Both the position numbers and the translations under genes were made by a program. From Ruegeria sp. HKCCSA071 (lineage in GTDB: Bacteria; Pseudomonadota; Alphaproteobacteria; Rhodobacterales; Rhodobacteraceae): 64,000 bases of DNA. Within the stretch, counting starts at the first letter, position 1. Every line of letters starts with the position of its first letter. The notes under the pieces are model-generated. The model saw nothing but the letters and a program-made list of their open reading frames with translations, did no database searches and had not been told where the DNA came from. The stretch covers positions 1 to 64,000 of the forward strand of contig NZ_JAEDOX010000009.1 in assembly GCF_017872555.1 (NCBI RefSeq), read 5' to 3'. Positions 27,687-36,064 of this stretch are shown here, piece by piece.

Positions 27687-28922
27687 ATGTCAGACTGGCT
27701 GGAGGCCACATTCGCTGAACAACGCCCGCGCGCCATTGCTGCCCTGACGCGGGTTTTTCGGGATTTGGACACCGCAGAGGAGGCCTTTGCCGACGCCTGC
27801 CTGAAAGCCTTGGCGGTTTGGCCCCAGGACGGGGCACCTCGTGATCCATTGGCATGGCTTCTGGCCACGGCCCGGAATGCGGGTCTGGATGATTTACGCA
27901 AATCCCGGCGGCGCGCGGCAATCCTGTCGCGCCACGCAGAAGAGTTTCAACCGATGCCGGCGGAAACACCCGACCCTGACGAGATGCGGGACGATGTCCT
28001 GCGCTTGCTGTTCATCTGCTGTCACCCGGAACTGGATCGGCGGGATCAAATCGCCATCGCCTTGCGGGTGGTCGTGGGGCTGAGCGTCGATGAGATTGCC
28101 AGCGGATTTCTGGTCAAATCCAAGACCATGGAGCAGCGTATTACTCGCGCCAAAAAGAAGATAGCAAATAACCCGGTCGCCTTTGAAGCGCCAAGCCCGG
28201 CTGAAAGGCAAGCCCGGTTGGGCGAAGTCTCGACAATGGTTTACCTGATGTTCAGCGAAGGGTGGTCGACCTCGGCCGGGCCGCAGCAAATCAAGCTCAC
28301 GCTGTGCAGAGAAGCGATCCGGCTTGCCCGTCTTCTAGTTGCATTGTTCCCTGCAATGGGCGAGCAGGCCGCACTGCTGGCGTTATTGTTGTTTCAACAC
28401 GCCCGGCGCCGGGCCCGTATTGACGAGGAAGGCAAGCTTGTCGCTCTCGACGATCAGAACCGTGACCTTTGGGATCGTTCGAATATCGCCGAGGCTACAT
28501 CGCTGTTGCAAAAAGCCCAACGAATTGGCCACCGCGGGGTCTATATCATCCAGGCTGCAATCGCAGCGGCTCATGCCTGTTCTGCCTCATCCAAAGAAAC
28601 CAACTGGGCGTTAATAGAAAGCCACTACGCCGCCCTTTACGCATTACAGCCGACACCCGTGATCCGGCTCAACCAGATTGCCGCACAGGCCAAGCTATAC
28701 GGTCCACAATACGCGCTACAGGCGATGGACCCGCTGTCACAGGAGTTGTCCAACTATCGTTGGTTTCACGCGATGCGAGGTGGCCTTTTGCAAGAAGCGG
28801 GGGAGCATAAAGCCGCCATTTCCGCCTTTGAAACCGTATTGGCGCTTTCCCCCACCACGTTGGAATGTGACGTGATCAACGAAAAAATCAAAATCAGTCA
28901 AAAAGAATTAGAGGGCCTGTAG
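27687..28922 (+). CDS. ECF sigma factor, ECF42-type with C-terminal TPR extension
   Basis: The 411-residue protein has sigma region 2 (residues about 10-80, DLDTAEEAFADACLKAL and DPLAWLLATARNAGLDDLR) and region 4 (about 105-160, ALRVVVGLSVDEIASGFLV). A C-terminal extension of about 230 residues (VYLMFSEGWSTSAGP onward, with TPR-like helices) follows; this is absent from ordinary ECF sigmas and diagnostic for ECF42. No anti-sigma gene is adjacent. The small genes downstream (VOC protein, small membrane protein, TfoX-like, DUF2461) follow on the same strand with short gaps and may be part of its output. Confidence 0.88.
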   Translation: MSDWLEATFAEQRPRAIAALTRVFRDLDTAEEAFADACLKALAVWPQDGAPRDPLAWLLATARNAGLDDLRKSRRRAAILSRHAEEFQPMPAETPDPDEMRDDVLRLLFICCHPELDRRDQIAIALRVVVGLSVDEIASGFLVKSKTMEQRITRAKKKIANNPVAFEAPSPAERQARLGEVSTMVYLMFSEGWSTSAGPQQIKLTLCREAIRLARLLVALFPAMGEQAALLALLLFQHARRRARIDEEGKLVALDDQNRDLWDRSNIAEATSLLQKAQRIGHRGVYIIQAAIAAAHACSASSKETNWALIESHYAALYALQPTPVIRLNQIAAQAKLYGPQYALQAMDPLSQELSNYRWFHAMRGGLLQEAGEHKAAISAFETVLALSPTTLECDVINEKIKISQKELEGL

Positions 28923-28990
28923 GAGCACACACTCCTCGTACGTCCTTGGGTCAGACCCGCATGTGGCGGGCGTAACCAACGGAGGTACCT

Positions 28991-29377
28991 ATGAGTATAC
29001 TTGAGATGACGGCTGTCGGAAATTCAGGATGGATCGGGCATTCCGGGCCGGATCAGAGCAAGGCCAAATCCTTTTATCAGGATGTGCTGGGCTGGACGAT
29101 CAGCGATATGCCGATGCAGGATGGGTCCAGTTATTCAGCCGCAGTTGTGGGCGAGACCGCTATCGGAGGCTTTTCACCAATGCCGGAGGAGCGTGGAAGC
29201 TGGACGATCTTCTTCACAGTTCCCGATGTGGATGCCAGTGTTGCAAAGGCCGAAGCCAAAGGCGCCACAGTTCTTCAACCCGCGATGGATATGTCGGGGG
29301 TCGGGCGCATGGCCACGCTGAACGACCCGCAAGGTGCCCGCTTTGCATTGATCACCTACGAAAGCATGAGACCCTGA
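28991..29377 (+). CDS. VOC/glyoxalase-fold small protein
   Basis: The 128-residue protein starts behind GGAGG and has the VOC pattern WIGHSGPDQSKAKSFYQDVLGW, the WTIFFTVPDVDASVAKAEAKGA repeat and the closing MATLNDPQGARFALIT. This is the common single-repeat pair of the glyoxalase/bleomycin-resistance superfamily, often encoded beside ECF sigmas and DGPF proteins. The catalytic role is unknown. Confidence 0.8.
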   Translation: MSILEMTAVGNSGWIGHSGPDQSKAKSFYQDVLGWTISDMPMQDGSSYSAAVVGETAIGGFSPMPEERGSWTIFFTVPDVDASVAKAEAKGATVLQPAMDMSGVGRMATLNDPQGARFALITYESMRP

Positions 29378-29401
29378 GAACTGCCTGAAAGGAGGGCGCA
29401 G

Positions 29402-29623
29402 ATGGAACAATATTCGCACATCGTGCAGGTTTTTGCAGCGTTATTGGTCTGGGTGTGCATTCCACTGGCGATTGCTTTTGACCTGCGTCGATTCAGGGCG
29501 GGTGCCCATCCGCTATGGGATGGGGGCGACAGGCTCTTGCGCGTGATGTGGCCCCACGGAAACTTCGTCGATTATGTTCCGTTCGCGCCTTCGATCCACC
29601 GTCAGCTTGAGGCATCCAGCTGA
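29402..29623 (+). CDS. Small single-pass membrane protein (73 aa)
   Basis: The frame starts behind AAAGGAGG at good spacing and its end overlaps the next start by one base, so it is very likely translated. One helix (about 8-26, IVQVFAALLVWVCIPLAIAF) is followed by a basic, aromatic-rich tail with HPLWDGGDRLLRVMWPHGNF. No family is recognised. It belongs to the same gene string as the ECF42 sigma. Confidence 0.65.
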   Translation: MEQYSHIVQVFAALLVWVCIPLAIAFDLRRFRAGAHPLWDGGDRLLRVMWPHGNFVDYVPFAPSIHRQLEASS

Positions 29624-29967
29624 TGCCGGTGGATGAGACCCTCAACGCCCGCATCCGCGACGCTTTGGCCGCGCATGTGGGCATATCCGAAAAGCGTATG
29701 ATGGGTGGCAATTGCTTTTTCTTGAACGGCAACATGCTGTGTGGGGCGCGGCGGCATAACGACGGGCTGGGCCGTTTCATGTTCCGGGTGGGCAAGCAAA
29801 ACGAAAGCATGGCGCTGGCGGACCCCACGGCGCAAGCAGTGATTCACGGTTCACGCAAACTGGGTGGCTTTATCCGCGTGGACGAGAGTGATTGCGATGA
29901 CGCTGCTTTGTTGCGCTGGTTGCACCTTTGTCTCGAACACGCGGCAGCCCTTCCCGCGAAAGACTGA
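29623..29967 (+). CDS. TfoX N-terminal-domain protein
   Basis: The 114-residue protein has the TfoX/Sxy N-terminal pattern: EKRMMGGNCFFLNGNMLCGA near residues 22-42, then GRFMFRVGKQNE and a final GGFIRVDESD region. Short stand-alone versions of this domain are common in bacteria and are not competence regulators by default. Its ATG overlaps the previous stop, indicating coupling. Confidence 0.78.
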   Translation: MPVDETLNARIRDALAAHVGISEKRMMGGNCFFLNGNMLCGARRHNDGLGRFMFRVGKQNESMALADPTAQAVIHGSRKLGGFIRVDESDCDDAALLRWLHLCLEHAAALPAKD

Positions 29968-29979
29968 ACGGAAAAAGCA

Positions 29980-30639
29980 ATGGCCAAATTTGAAAGTTTC
30001 TCACCCGAAGCGCTTGGTTTTCTCAGGGATTTGCGAGCCAATAACACGAAGGAATGGTTTGCAGCCAACAAGGCAATTTACGAAACCCATTTGAAGGAGG
30101 CCAGCAGGCAGTTCGCGGATGACATGGCGACTGCCTTGCGTGTTCTGACCGGCCAGACCCACAGCAGCAAGATTTTTCGCATTCATCGGGATGTCCGTTT
30201 TTCCAAGGACAAAACACCTTACAACGCGCACCTGCATATTGCGTTTAGTCCGGACGGGAAAGCGGATCAGCCGCCGATGTGGTTCTTTGGGCTCTCGCCC
30301 GACGATATGGCGCTTGGCTGCGGGGTGTTTCAGTATGAAAAGGAAGCGTTGGCTGCCTTCCGAACTGAGATGGCAGGCCCAAAAGGGGCTGAGTTGACCA
30401 AGCTAACCGCTGAGATGCGAAAGCGTGGATTCCGGGTCGGGGATCCTGAATTGAAACGTGTTCCCTCCGGTTATAACAAAGATCATCCAAACGAAGAGGC
30501 ATTGCGCCGCAAAGGCTTTACCGTCTGGACGGATTTGGGCAACTCTGCCTTTGCTATCGAACCAAACCTCATTGAACGAACTATAGAATTGTTCGAGGAT
30601 CTCTTACCTGTTTTTCTGCTGCTTTCTCGGGTCGAGTAA
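29980..30639 (+). CDS. DUF2461 protein
   Basis: The 219-residue protein has the DUF2461 (TIGR02453) hallmarks: FLRDLRANNTKEWFAANKAIYE near the N-terminus, SSKIFRIHRDVRFSKDKTPYN at about 62-82, and GFTVWTDLG in the C-terminal part. The family function is unknown. It is the last gene of the plus-strand string that begins with the DGPF protein and is convergent with the ABC exporter operon. Confidence 0.85.
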   Translation: MAKFESFSPEALGFLRDLRANNTKEWFAANKAIYETHLKEASRQFADDMATALRVLTGQTHSSKIFRIHRDVRFSKDKTPYNAHLHIAFSPDGKADQPPMWFFGLSPDDMALGCGVFQYEKEALAAFRTEMAGPKGAELTKLTAEMRKRGFRVGDPELKRVPSGYNKDHPNEEALRRKGFTVWTDLGNSAFAIEPNLIERTIELFEDLLPVFLLLSRVE

Positions 30640-30821
30640 CCCCATCTTTCCGAGAGTCCGGAATGGAGATTTGATGGCCTGCACAAAATTGTCGTTCTTA
30701 TCCAAATTTGTGTTCCATATATGATCGGAGGCCGTGCATCCGGTCACATATGAATAAATCACTCATCCCAGCGACATTGTGAAATCGCCCTTGAGTATTA
30801 ATCAGAACCGGTTTGGCTCAA

Positions 30822-31937
30822 TTACTCAACAGACCTCCGAAAGAGGACCAGACTTGTTGCCAGCAGGACAGCGCCCAGTAAAGCCATCCAGATGAACTCT
30901 GGCCAAACTGTTTCGAGACCGGCGCCCTTGAAAACAATCGCCTGACTGGCGGCCATATAGTGACGAGATGGTAATAGTAGCGTCCCGACTTGCAACCAGT
31001 CTGGCTGCCCTTCAACCGGCGTCTCTCCGCCGGACAGCATCAGCATGGGAAGGACGATTAGCATGACCAAAAGCGCAAACTGCGCCATCGAACGCGCAAT
31101 CGTTGCCAGAAAAACCCCGAGTGCGGTCGCGGTGAACAGAAACAGGGCGGTGCCAAACAGGAACAGTCCTTTTGATCCCGAGATTTCAATTCCCAGCGCA
31201 CCCTGCATGACAAAGGTTAGCGACAGGCTGGCAGCAATCAGGACAATTGCTGCATTGGCCCAGATCTTGGCTGCTGCAATGTCAAACGGGGTCAGTGGCA
31301 TTGCCAGCAGATGCTCAATCGTCCCGTGCTCTCTTTCTCGGATCATGGCAGCGCCGGTCAGAATGGTGGTAAGCCACATGATCTGTCCGATCAGGGCAAC
31401 GATCCCGGCAAAACGCACGGTATCACGGTTGGGGTTGAAAGCGCTTCTTAGGATGACATCGACCAGAGGTGGATCGACAAGATCGACACCGATTGCAAAG
31501 CGGCGAATTTCCGCGCCCAAAATATTGGTGATATAGCTGGCACCGATCCCGGCCTGCTCCATCGCCGTGGCGTCGATCAGAACTTGGATTTCAGGCTTGC
31601 GCCTTGCCCTCAGGTCTTTTTCGAATCCCGGTGGAACAACAACTATGAAGATGAATTCTCCGGCGTCCATTTGCGCTGGACCGCTACCTGGTTCGATTTG
31701 TACGACCGGCTGGAACTCGGGCGGAAAAAATGCTGTGGCAAGCGCTCGGGACAGTGGAGAATTGTCCTCATCAGAGAATGCAATCGACGCGTTATTGACC
31801 GAGGTCGCTACGCCGGTTGCCTCCATCATGGGCGCCAGCGTGAAAGACCAGACCAACAGCGCCATCATCACCCAGTCCCGGCGCAGGCTCATCATTTCTT
31901 TCAGGCCAAGCCAGAATATGCAGGACAATCGCTGCAT
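30822..31937 (-). CDS. ABC-2 type permease (YhhJ-like)
   Basis: The 371-residue membrane protein has one N-terminal helix, a large extracytoplasmic domain (about 45-170) and five C-terminal helices with the ABC-2 motif MIREREHGTIEHLLAMPLTPFDI. It is the stand-alone permease of an RbbA/YhiI/YhhJ-type exporter. Its ATG overlaps the stop region of the fused ATPase gene, so the subunits are translationally coupled. Confidence 0.85.
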   Translation of the reverse strand: MQRLSCIFWLGLKEMMSLRRDWVMMALLVWSFTLAPMMEATGVATSVNNASIAFSDEDNSPLSRALATAFFPPEFQPVVQIEPGSGPAQMDAGEFIFIVVVPPGFEKDLRARRKPEIQVLIDATAMEQAGIGASYITNILGAEIRRFAIGVDLVDPPLVDVILRSAFNPNRDTVRFAGIVALIGQIMWLTTILTGAAMIREREHGTIEHLLAMPLTPFDIAAAKIWANAAIVLIAASLSLTFVMQGALGIEISGSKGLFLFGTALFLFTATALGVFLATIARSMAQFALLVMLIVLPMLMLSGGETPVEGQPDWLQVGTLLLPSRHYMAASQAIVFKGAGLETVWPEFIWMALLGAVLLATSLVLFRRSVE

Positions 31938-34631
31938 TCATTTCTCCTGCGCGCGAAGGCAAAGCGCGGCGATCAGTGTCAATGCCGGCCCGAAGCAGGC
32001 AAGTGCCAAAATGTCCGGTGCGAGCGCCTCCCATCCCAGCCCTTTGGTGAAAGCCCCGACATTGAGGTGCAGGAAGTAGGATGAGGGCCAGAGAGAGCCG
32101 ATAAGCTGCGCACCATCCTCAAGCGTTGATACGGGCTGCAAGAGGCCCGAGAACTGAATGGTGGGCACGACCGAAGCGATAGCAGTGGCAAAAGTCGCGG
32201 CCACCTGGCTGGATGTCATGGTTGCGATCAGCAACCCATAAGATGTCGTCGCCCAAACGTACAAAAACGCACCCAATGCCAAAGGTAGAGGATCGCCCTT
32301 AAGCGGCACATCGAAGACGAAAATAATCATTGCCGCCAGCAACAGGAAATTCACGTAGGCAATCATGATATAGGGTATCTGTTTGCCGATCAGGAACTCG
32401 AGCCGCGTTGTCGGTGTCACGTAGAAATTGACGACCGAGCCCAGCTCGCGCTCTCGTGCGACGCTGACCGCAGCCAACACGGCAGGCAGCATGATCAGCA
32501 GGATGGCGGGCATGGCCGGGGCCATCGCTGCAATGCTCTCAAAGCTCTGGTTATAGCGAAACCGGGGTTCAATACGGGCGATCTCAACCGCGTGTTCGCC
32601 TTTGGTCCTCGACTGCCCGTCGAGAAACGACTGGTGCAACCCTGCGACATACCCCTCGACTGTTTCCCCCTTGAAGGGGATCGCTCCATCTACGGTTGCC
32701 AGCACTTGGGTAGGTTCACCTGTGCGCTGCTTGCGCCCGAAATCAGGAGGCAACTCGATCACCATCGAAACGTCCCCGGCCTGCAACCGTCTGCGCCCTT
32801 CTGTGGCGCTGATCAAAGGTGGCGTCTGCTTGAAATAAGGCGATCCCGATATTTCTTCCGTGTAGGCCCTGCTTTCCGGGCTTTGAGATAAGTCCAGAAC
32901 GGCAAACTCAAGATCTTCTATGTCGAGGGATATGCCAAAGCAGAACACCAGCATCAAAATCGCCGAGCCTAGAAATGCAAATGCCAGACGAACGGGATCA
33001 CGGACCACTTCAACCGCTTCGCGTCGTGTGTAAGTCAGGGCACGACCGATGCCTTGTCCGGTGACCTTGGTCTTGGTGGCAAAGTCAACTTTGGGTGCCA
33101 CGACAGGTGCTGGTTTTTCTGCGGTCTCCAAAACTGAAATGAAAGCTTCCTCAAGGCTACCGGTGCCTTCTGCGGCGATCAGGTCTGCGGGCGTACCTTC
33201 CGCCAGAACACGGCCTGCATGCATGAACGATACGCGGTCGCAGCGTTCTGCCTCGGCCATGAAATGGGTGGAAACAAAGATCGTCACCAAGTCTTTGTGC
33301 GATAGTTCGACCAACAAAGCCCAAAAGACATCGCGTGCTTCGGGGTCTACACCCGAAGTTGGCTCATCAAGAATAAGAACACGGGGACGATGGATAACCG
33401 CCACCGCCAATGACAAACGTTGTTTGATCCCAAGTGGCAGCGCGGCAGCCAGTGTATCGCGATGGGCCGCCAGGCCAAAACGTTCGGTCAATTCCGCTAT
33501 CCGCTCCTCTCGATCAGGGATTGCAAATATTCGGGCATGAAGCTGTAGATTTTGATGGACGGACAACTCGCCATAAAGCGAAAAAGCCTGGCTCATGTAG
33601 CCGATGTCGCGACGCATCCTGCGATCACGCGCATCAACCGGGTTGCCAAACAACAATGCCTCGCCGGAACTGACTGGCAACAGGCCGGTCAGCATCTTCA
33701 TAGTAGTGGATTTGCCACAGCCGTTTGACCCAAGAAAACCGAATATCTCTCCGCGATGGATCGAGAAATCGACATTGTCGACAGCGGTAAAATCACCGAA
33801 CCGACGTGTCAGCCCTCGGGCAGAAATCACAGGGTTCGGGTTGATCTGCCGTACAGGTGCTTGATCCGACACCAACCTAAAACCATCGTGTGCCCGCAAG
33901 CGCCGATATGCGGTTTCGAGATCCCGGTCCTGCCCTTTCAGTTCAGCAGGTTTGCCTTGAAAGATGACGTGACCGCCGTCCATTGCAACAATTTGGTCAA
34001 AGCTTTCCGCCTCCTCCATGTAAGCAGTGGATACAAGGACAGACAGTCGGGGATGCTCTGCCCGAATGGCATTAATCAATGCCCAGAATTGACGGCGTGA
34101 GAGTGGGTCGACACCAGTTGTCGGTTCGTCCAAAACCAGCAGCTTCGGATCATGTATGAGAGCACAGCACAGGCCGAGCTTTTGCTTCATCCCGCCCGAA
34201 AGCTTGCCCATAAGCCGGTCTTCAAACGGTGCCAACCCCGTTGCCGACAACAGCGCATTGGTCCGGATGTCACATTCTTCTTGCCCTTGGCCAAATAGCC
34301 CTGAAAAGAATTCAAGGTTCTCGCGTACTGACAACTCAGAATAAAGGTTTCGACCCAAGCCCTGTGGCATGAAGGCAATGGCCGGGCAGATAAGGCGTCG
34401 GTGCGCGGCGTCGTCGATCGAGCCACCTAAAACACTGATCGATCCGGTTTGCAGTTTCTTTGCACCGGTGATCAACCCAAGCAGTGTCGACTTTCCAACC
34501 CCATCCGGTCCGATGAAGCCGACCAGCTGGCCTTTGGGAAGATCAAGCAAAATAGACTCCAATGCGACATTGCTGCGATACCGGTGCGTGACACCCGTAA
34601 TGCGAATCTCAATGTCGGCCTCTGGCGTCAT
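31938..34631 (-). CDS. Fused double-ATPase/permease ABC exporter (RbbA-like)
   Basis: From the ATG at 34631, which overlaps the HlyD stop as ATGA, the product has about 897 residues. Two nucleotide-binding domains come first. NBD1 has Walker A GPDGVGKST at 41-49 and signature LSGGMKQKLG. NBD2 has Walker A GSNGCGKST, with its signature degenerate as LPLGIKQRLSLA, which is typical of RbbA-type proteins. An ABC-2 permease domain follows (about 530-897) with VARERELGSVVNFYVTP. Together with the HlyD adaptor and the second permease it forms a tripartite exporter for an unknown hydrophobic or cationic compound. The E. coli homologue RbbA was once linked to ribosomes, but the operon context here points to export. 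Confidence 0.87.
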   Translation of the reverse strand: MTPEADIEIRITGVTHRYRSNVALESILLDLPKGQLVGFIGPDGVGKSTLLGLITGAKKLQTGSISVLGGSIDDAAHRRLICPAIAFMPQGLGRNLYSELSVRENLEFFSGLFGQGQEECDIRTNALLSATGLAPFEDRLMGKLSGGMKQKLGLCCALIHDPKLLVLDEPTTGVDPLSRRQFWALINAIRAEHPRLSVLVSTAYMEEAESFDQIVAMDGGHVIFQGKPAELKGQDRDLETAYRRLRAHDGFRLVSDQAPVRQINPNPVISARGLTRRFGDFTAVDNVDFSIHRGEIFGFLGSNGCGKSTTMKMLTGLLPVSSGEALLFGNPVDARDRRMRRDIGYMSQAFSLYGELSVHQNLQLHARIFAIPDREERIAELTERFGLAAHRDTLAAALPLGIKQRLSLAVAVIHRPRVLILDEPTSGVDPEARDVFWALLVELSHKDLVTIFVSTHFMAEAERCDRVSFMHAGRVLAEGTPADLIAAEGTGSLEEAFISVLETAEKPAPVVAPKVDFATKTKVTGQGIGRALTYTRREAVEVVRDPVRLAFAFLGSAILMLVFCFGISLDIEDLEFAVLDLSQSPESRAYTEEISGSPYFKQTPPLISATEGRRRLQAGDVSMVIELPPDFGRKQRTGEPTQVLATVDGAIPFKGETVEGYVAGLHQSFLDGQSRTKGEHAVEIARIEPRFRYNQSFESIAAMAPAMPAILLIMLPAVLAAVSVARERELGSVVNFYVTPTTRLEFLIGKQIPYIMIAYVNFLLLAAMIIFVFDVPLKGDPLPLALGAFLYVWATTSYGLLIATMTSSQVAATFATAIASVVPTIQFSGLLQPVSTLEDGAQLIGSLWPSSYFLHLNVGAFTKGLGWEALAPDILALACFGPALTLIAALCLRAQEK

Positions 34632-35623
34632 TCGAACAGCTCGGGCGGGATACCCTGTTCCAACGCGGCTGGCCACGCAAGGTTTGGATCGATCCGGATC
34701 ACGGCAACACCGCGAAGCCCGGTTTTGACGTGCTCAATCCGGCTTTGGATCAGATCCTCGGGGATGCGCACACGGACGCGGAACACCAGTTGTTCGCGTT
34801 CATCCAATGTCTCGACCTGCTTGGGCGTGAACTGTGCTTCAGGAGAGACAAAGGTTACAAAGGCTGGAATGGAATAGTCCGGCAGGGCGTCAAGAACGAT
34901 GCGAGCTTCGGCGCCAATAGGCAGCAATCCGGCTTCGCGCGCTGGCAGGAACACCTCCATATACACATTCTCAAGGCTGAGCAGGGTCAGGATTGGTTCA
35001 CCTGCGGCAACGACCTCGCCGGGTTCCGCCAGCCGGTAAAGCACACGCCCGCGCGTCGGAGCCAAAAGCGAGCTGTCTTCGATCAGCGCCTCAATACGGC
35101 GCATTTCGGCCTCTGCGGCCGCAATCTGACTTTCTGCGGTGGCAACGCGCGCCTGCGCGGCACCCAGAACCGCCGCAGCAACCTGATGTATGGTTTCGCG
35201 TTCTTCGAAAACCGTTTCAGAGATATTCTGCCCAGTCAGAAGCGCCGTTGCGCGCTGAAGCTCCTGCGCGGCCCGGCGCAGTTCGCTTTTCCGCTGCACA
35301 ACAAGTGCCTCTGCTTCCACTTTGGTCTGATGCGCCAGCGCCACTTCGGCCTTGGCACGATCCAGCGTTGCGGACAACTCATCACTGTCCATTTCGGCCA
35401 GCACGTCACCGGTGGCGACCATACCGCCTTCAACCGCCATGACGCTTTCGACACGTCCGGCTAAGGTTGGCGCAATTTCAATCTGCTCGGCCTCGATCCG
35501 ACCATTCCCCTGCGCAAATCCATCAGGCAACTGGCTTCCATTTTCAGAGACCAGGGAATAGACCACCACGCCCACCATCGCGAGCGCAGCCAAAGCAAGA
35601 AAAATCAATGAGTTTTTCTTCAT
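34628..35623 (-). CDS. HlyD-family membrane fusion (adaptor) protein
   Basis: The 331-residue protein has an N-terminal signal anchor (7-27), a biotinyl-lipoyl half-motif (EIAPTLAGRVESVMAVEGGMV), and a long coiled-coil hairpin (about 85-185) rich in Ala, Glu and Arg. The returning lipoyl half (LLAPTRGRVLYRLAEPGEVV) and a beta-barrel domain follow. It is the periplasmic adaptor of the exporter and heads the operon. No outer-membrane TolC gene is nearby, so a shared TolC is likely. Confidence 0.88.
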   Translation of the reverse strand: MKKNSLIFLALAALAMVGVVVYSLVSENGSQLPDGFAQGNGRIEAEQIEIAPTLAGRVESVMAVEGGMVATGDVLAEMDSDELSATLDRAKAEVALAHQTKVEAEALVVQRKSELRRAAQELQRATALLTGQNISETVFEERETIHQVAAAVLGAAQARVATAESQIAAAEAEMRRIEALIEDSSLLAPTRGRVLYRLAEPGEVVAAGEPILTLLSLENVYMEVFLPAREAGLLPIGAEARIVLDALPDYSIPAFVTFVSPEAQFTPKQVETLDEREQLVFRVRVRIPEDLIQSRIEHVKTGLRGVAVIRIDPNLAWPAALEQGIPPELFE

Positions 35624-36064
35624 TATTCACCGCCTGAAAACTCGCTGCGGGTATTCCTCTATACTGCTGCTGAACCGTGGGCTTTGCTTTGGATCAAGCC
35701 AACGACGTCAGGGCAAAGAAAGACTCTGCGCGCCTGTCGCGGACATGTTCAGCCTTAGTGACCTGAAATTTTACCACAAAAGAGAAACAACATGGCATGC
35801 AAACCAATCCTGAGTTCCTGCGCCTAGGCAATGCGCACCGCGTTGACCTGCAAGCTGAACCGTAATCGAGTGGCAGCCGATTTCAGAGTCAATTTCTCGC
35901 CCCTGAACCGATAGCTTTAGCAGGTTCCTCAAAAGTCCGCCTTGTGAAGTTCACCCTCAAAGACACGGGTTGAGCGGCGTTCAGCCCTCCAATCTCTCGG
36001 CTGGTTTTGAGAAAACAACGAACGTAAGTTGCTATTTACCTTCGAACAACTGCAAACTTGTAAG
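35624..36064. other. 441-base intergenic region, divergent promoters
   Basis: No convincing gene is seen here. The stretch separates the divergent HlyD-led exporter operon and the CHASE2-cyclase operon, so it should contain both promoters. I could not single out a -35/-10 pair or a strong dyad. Confidence 0.5.
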
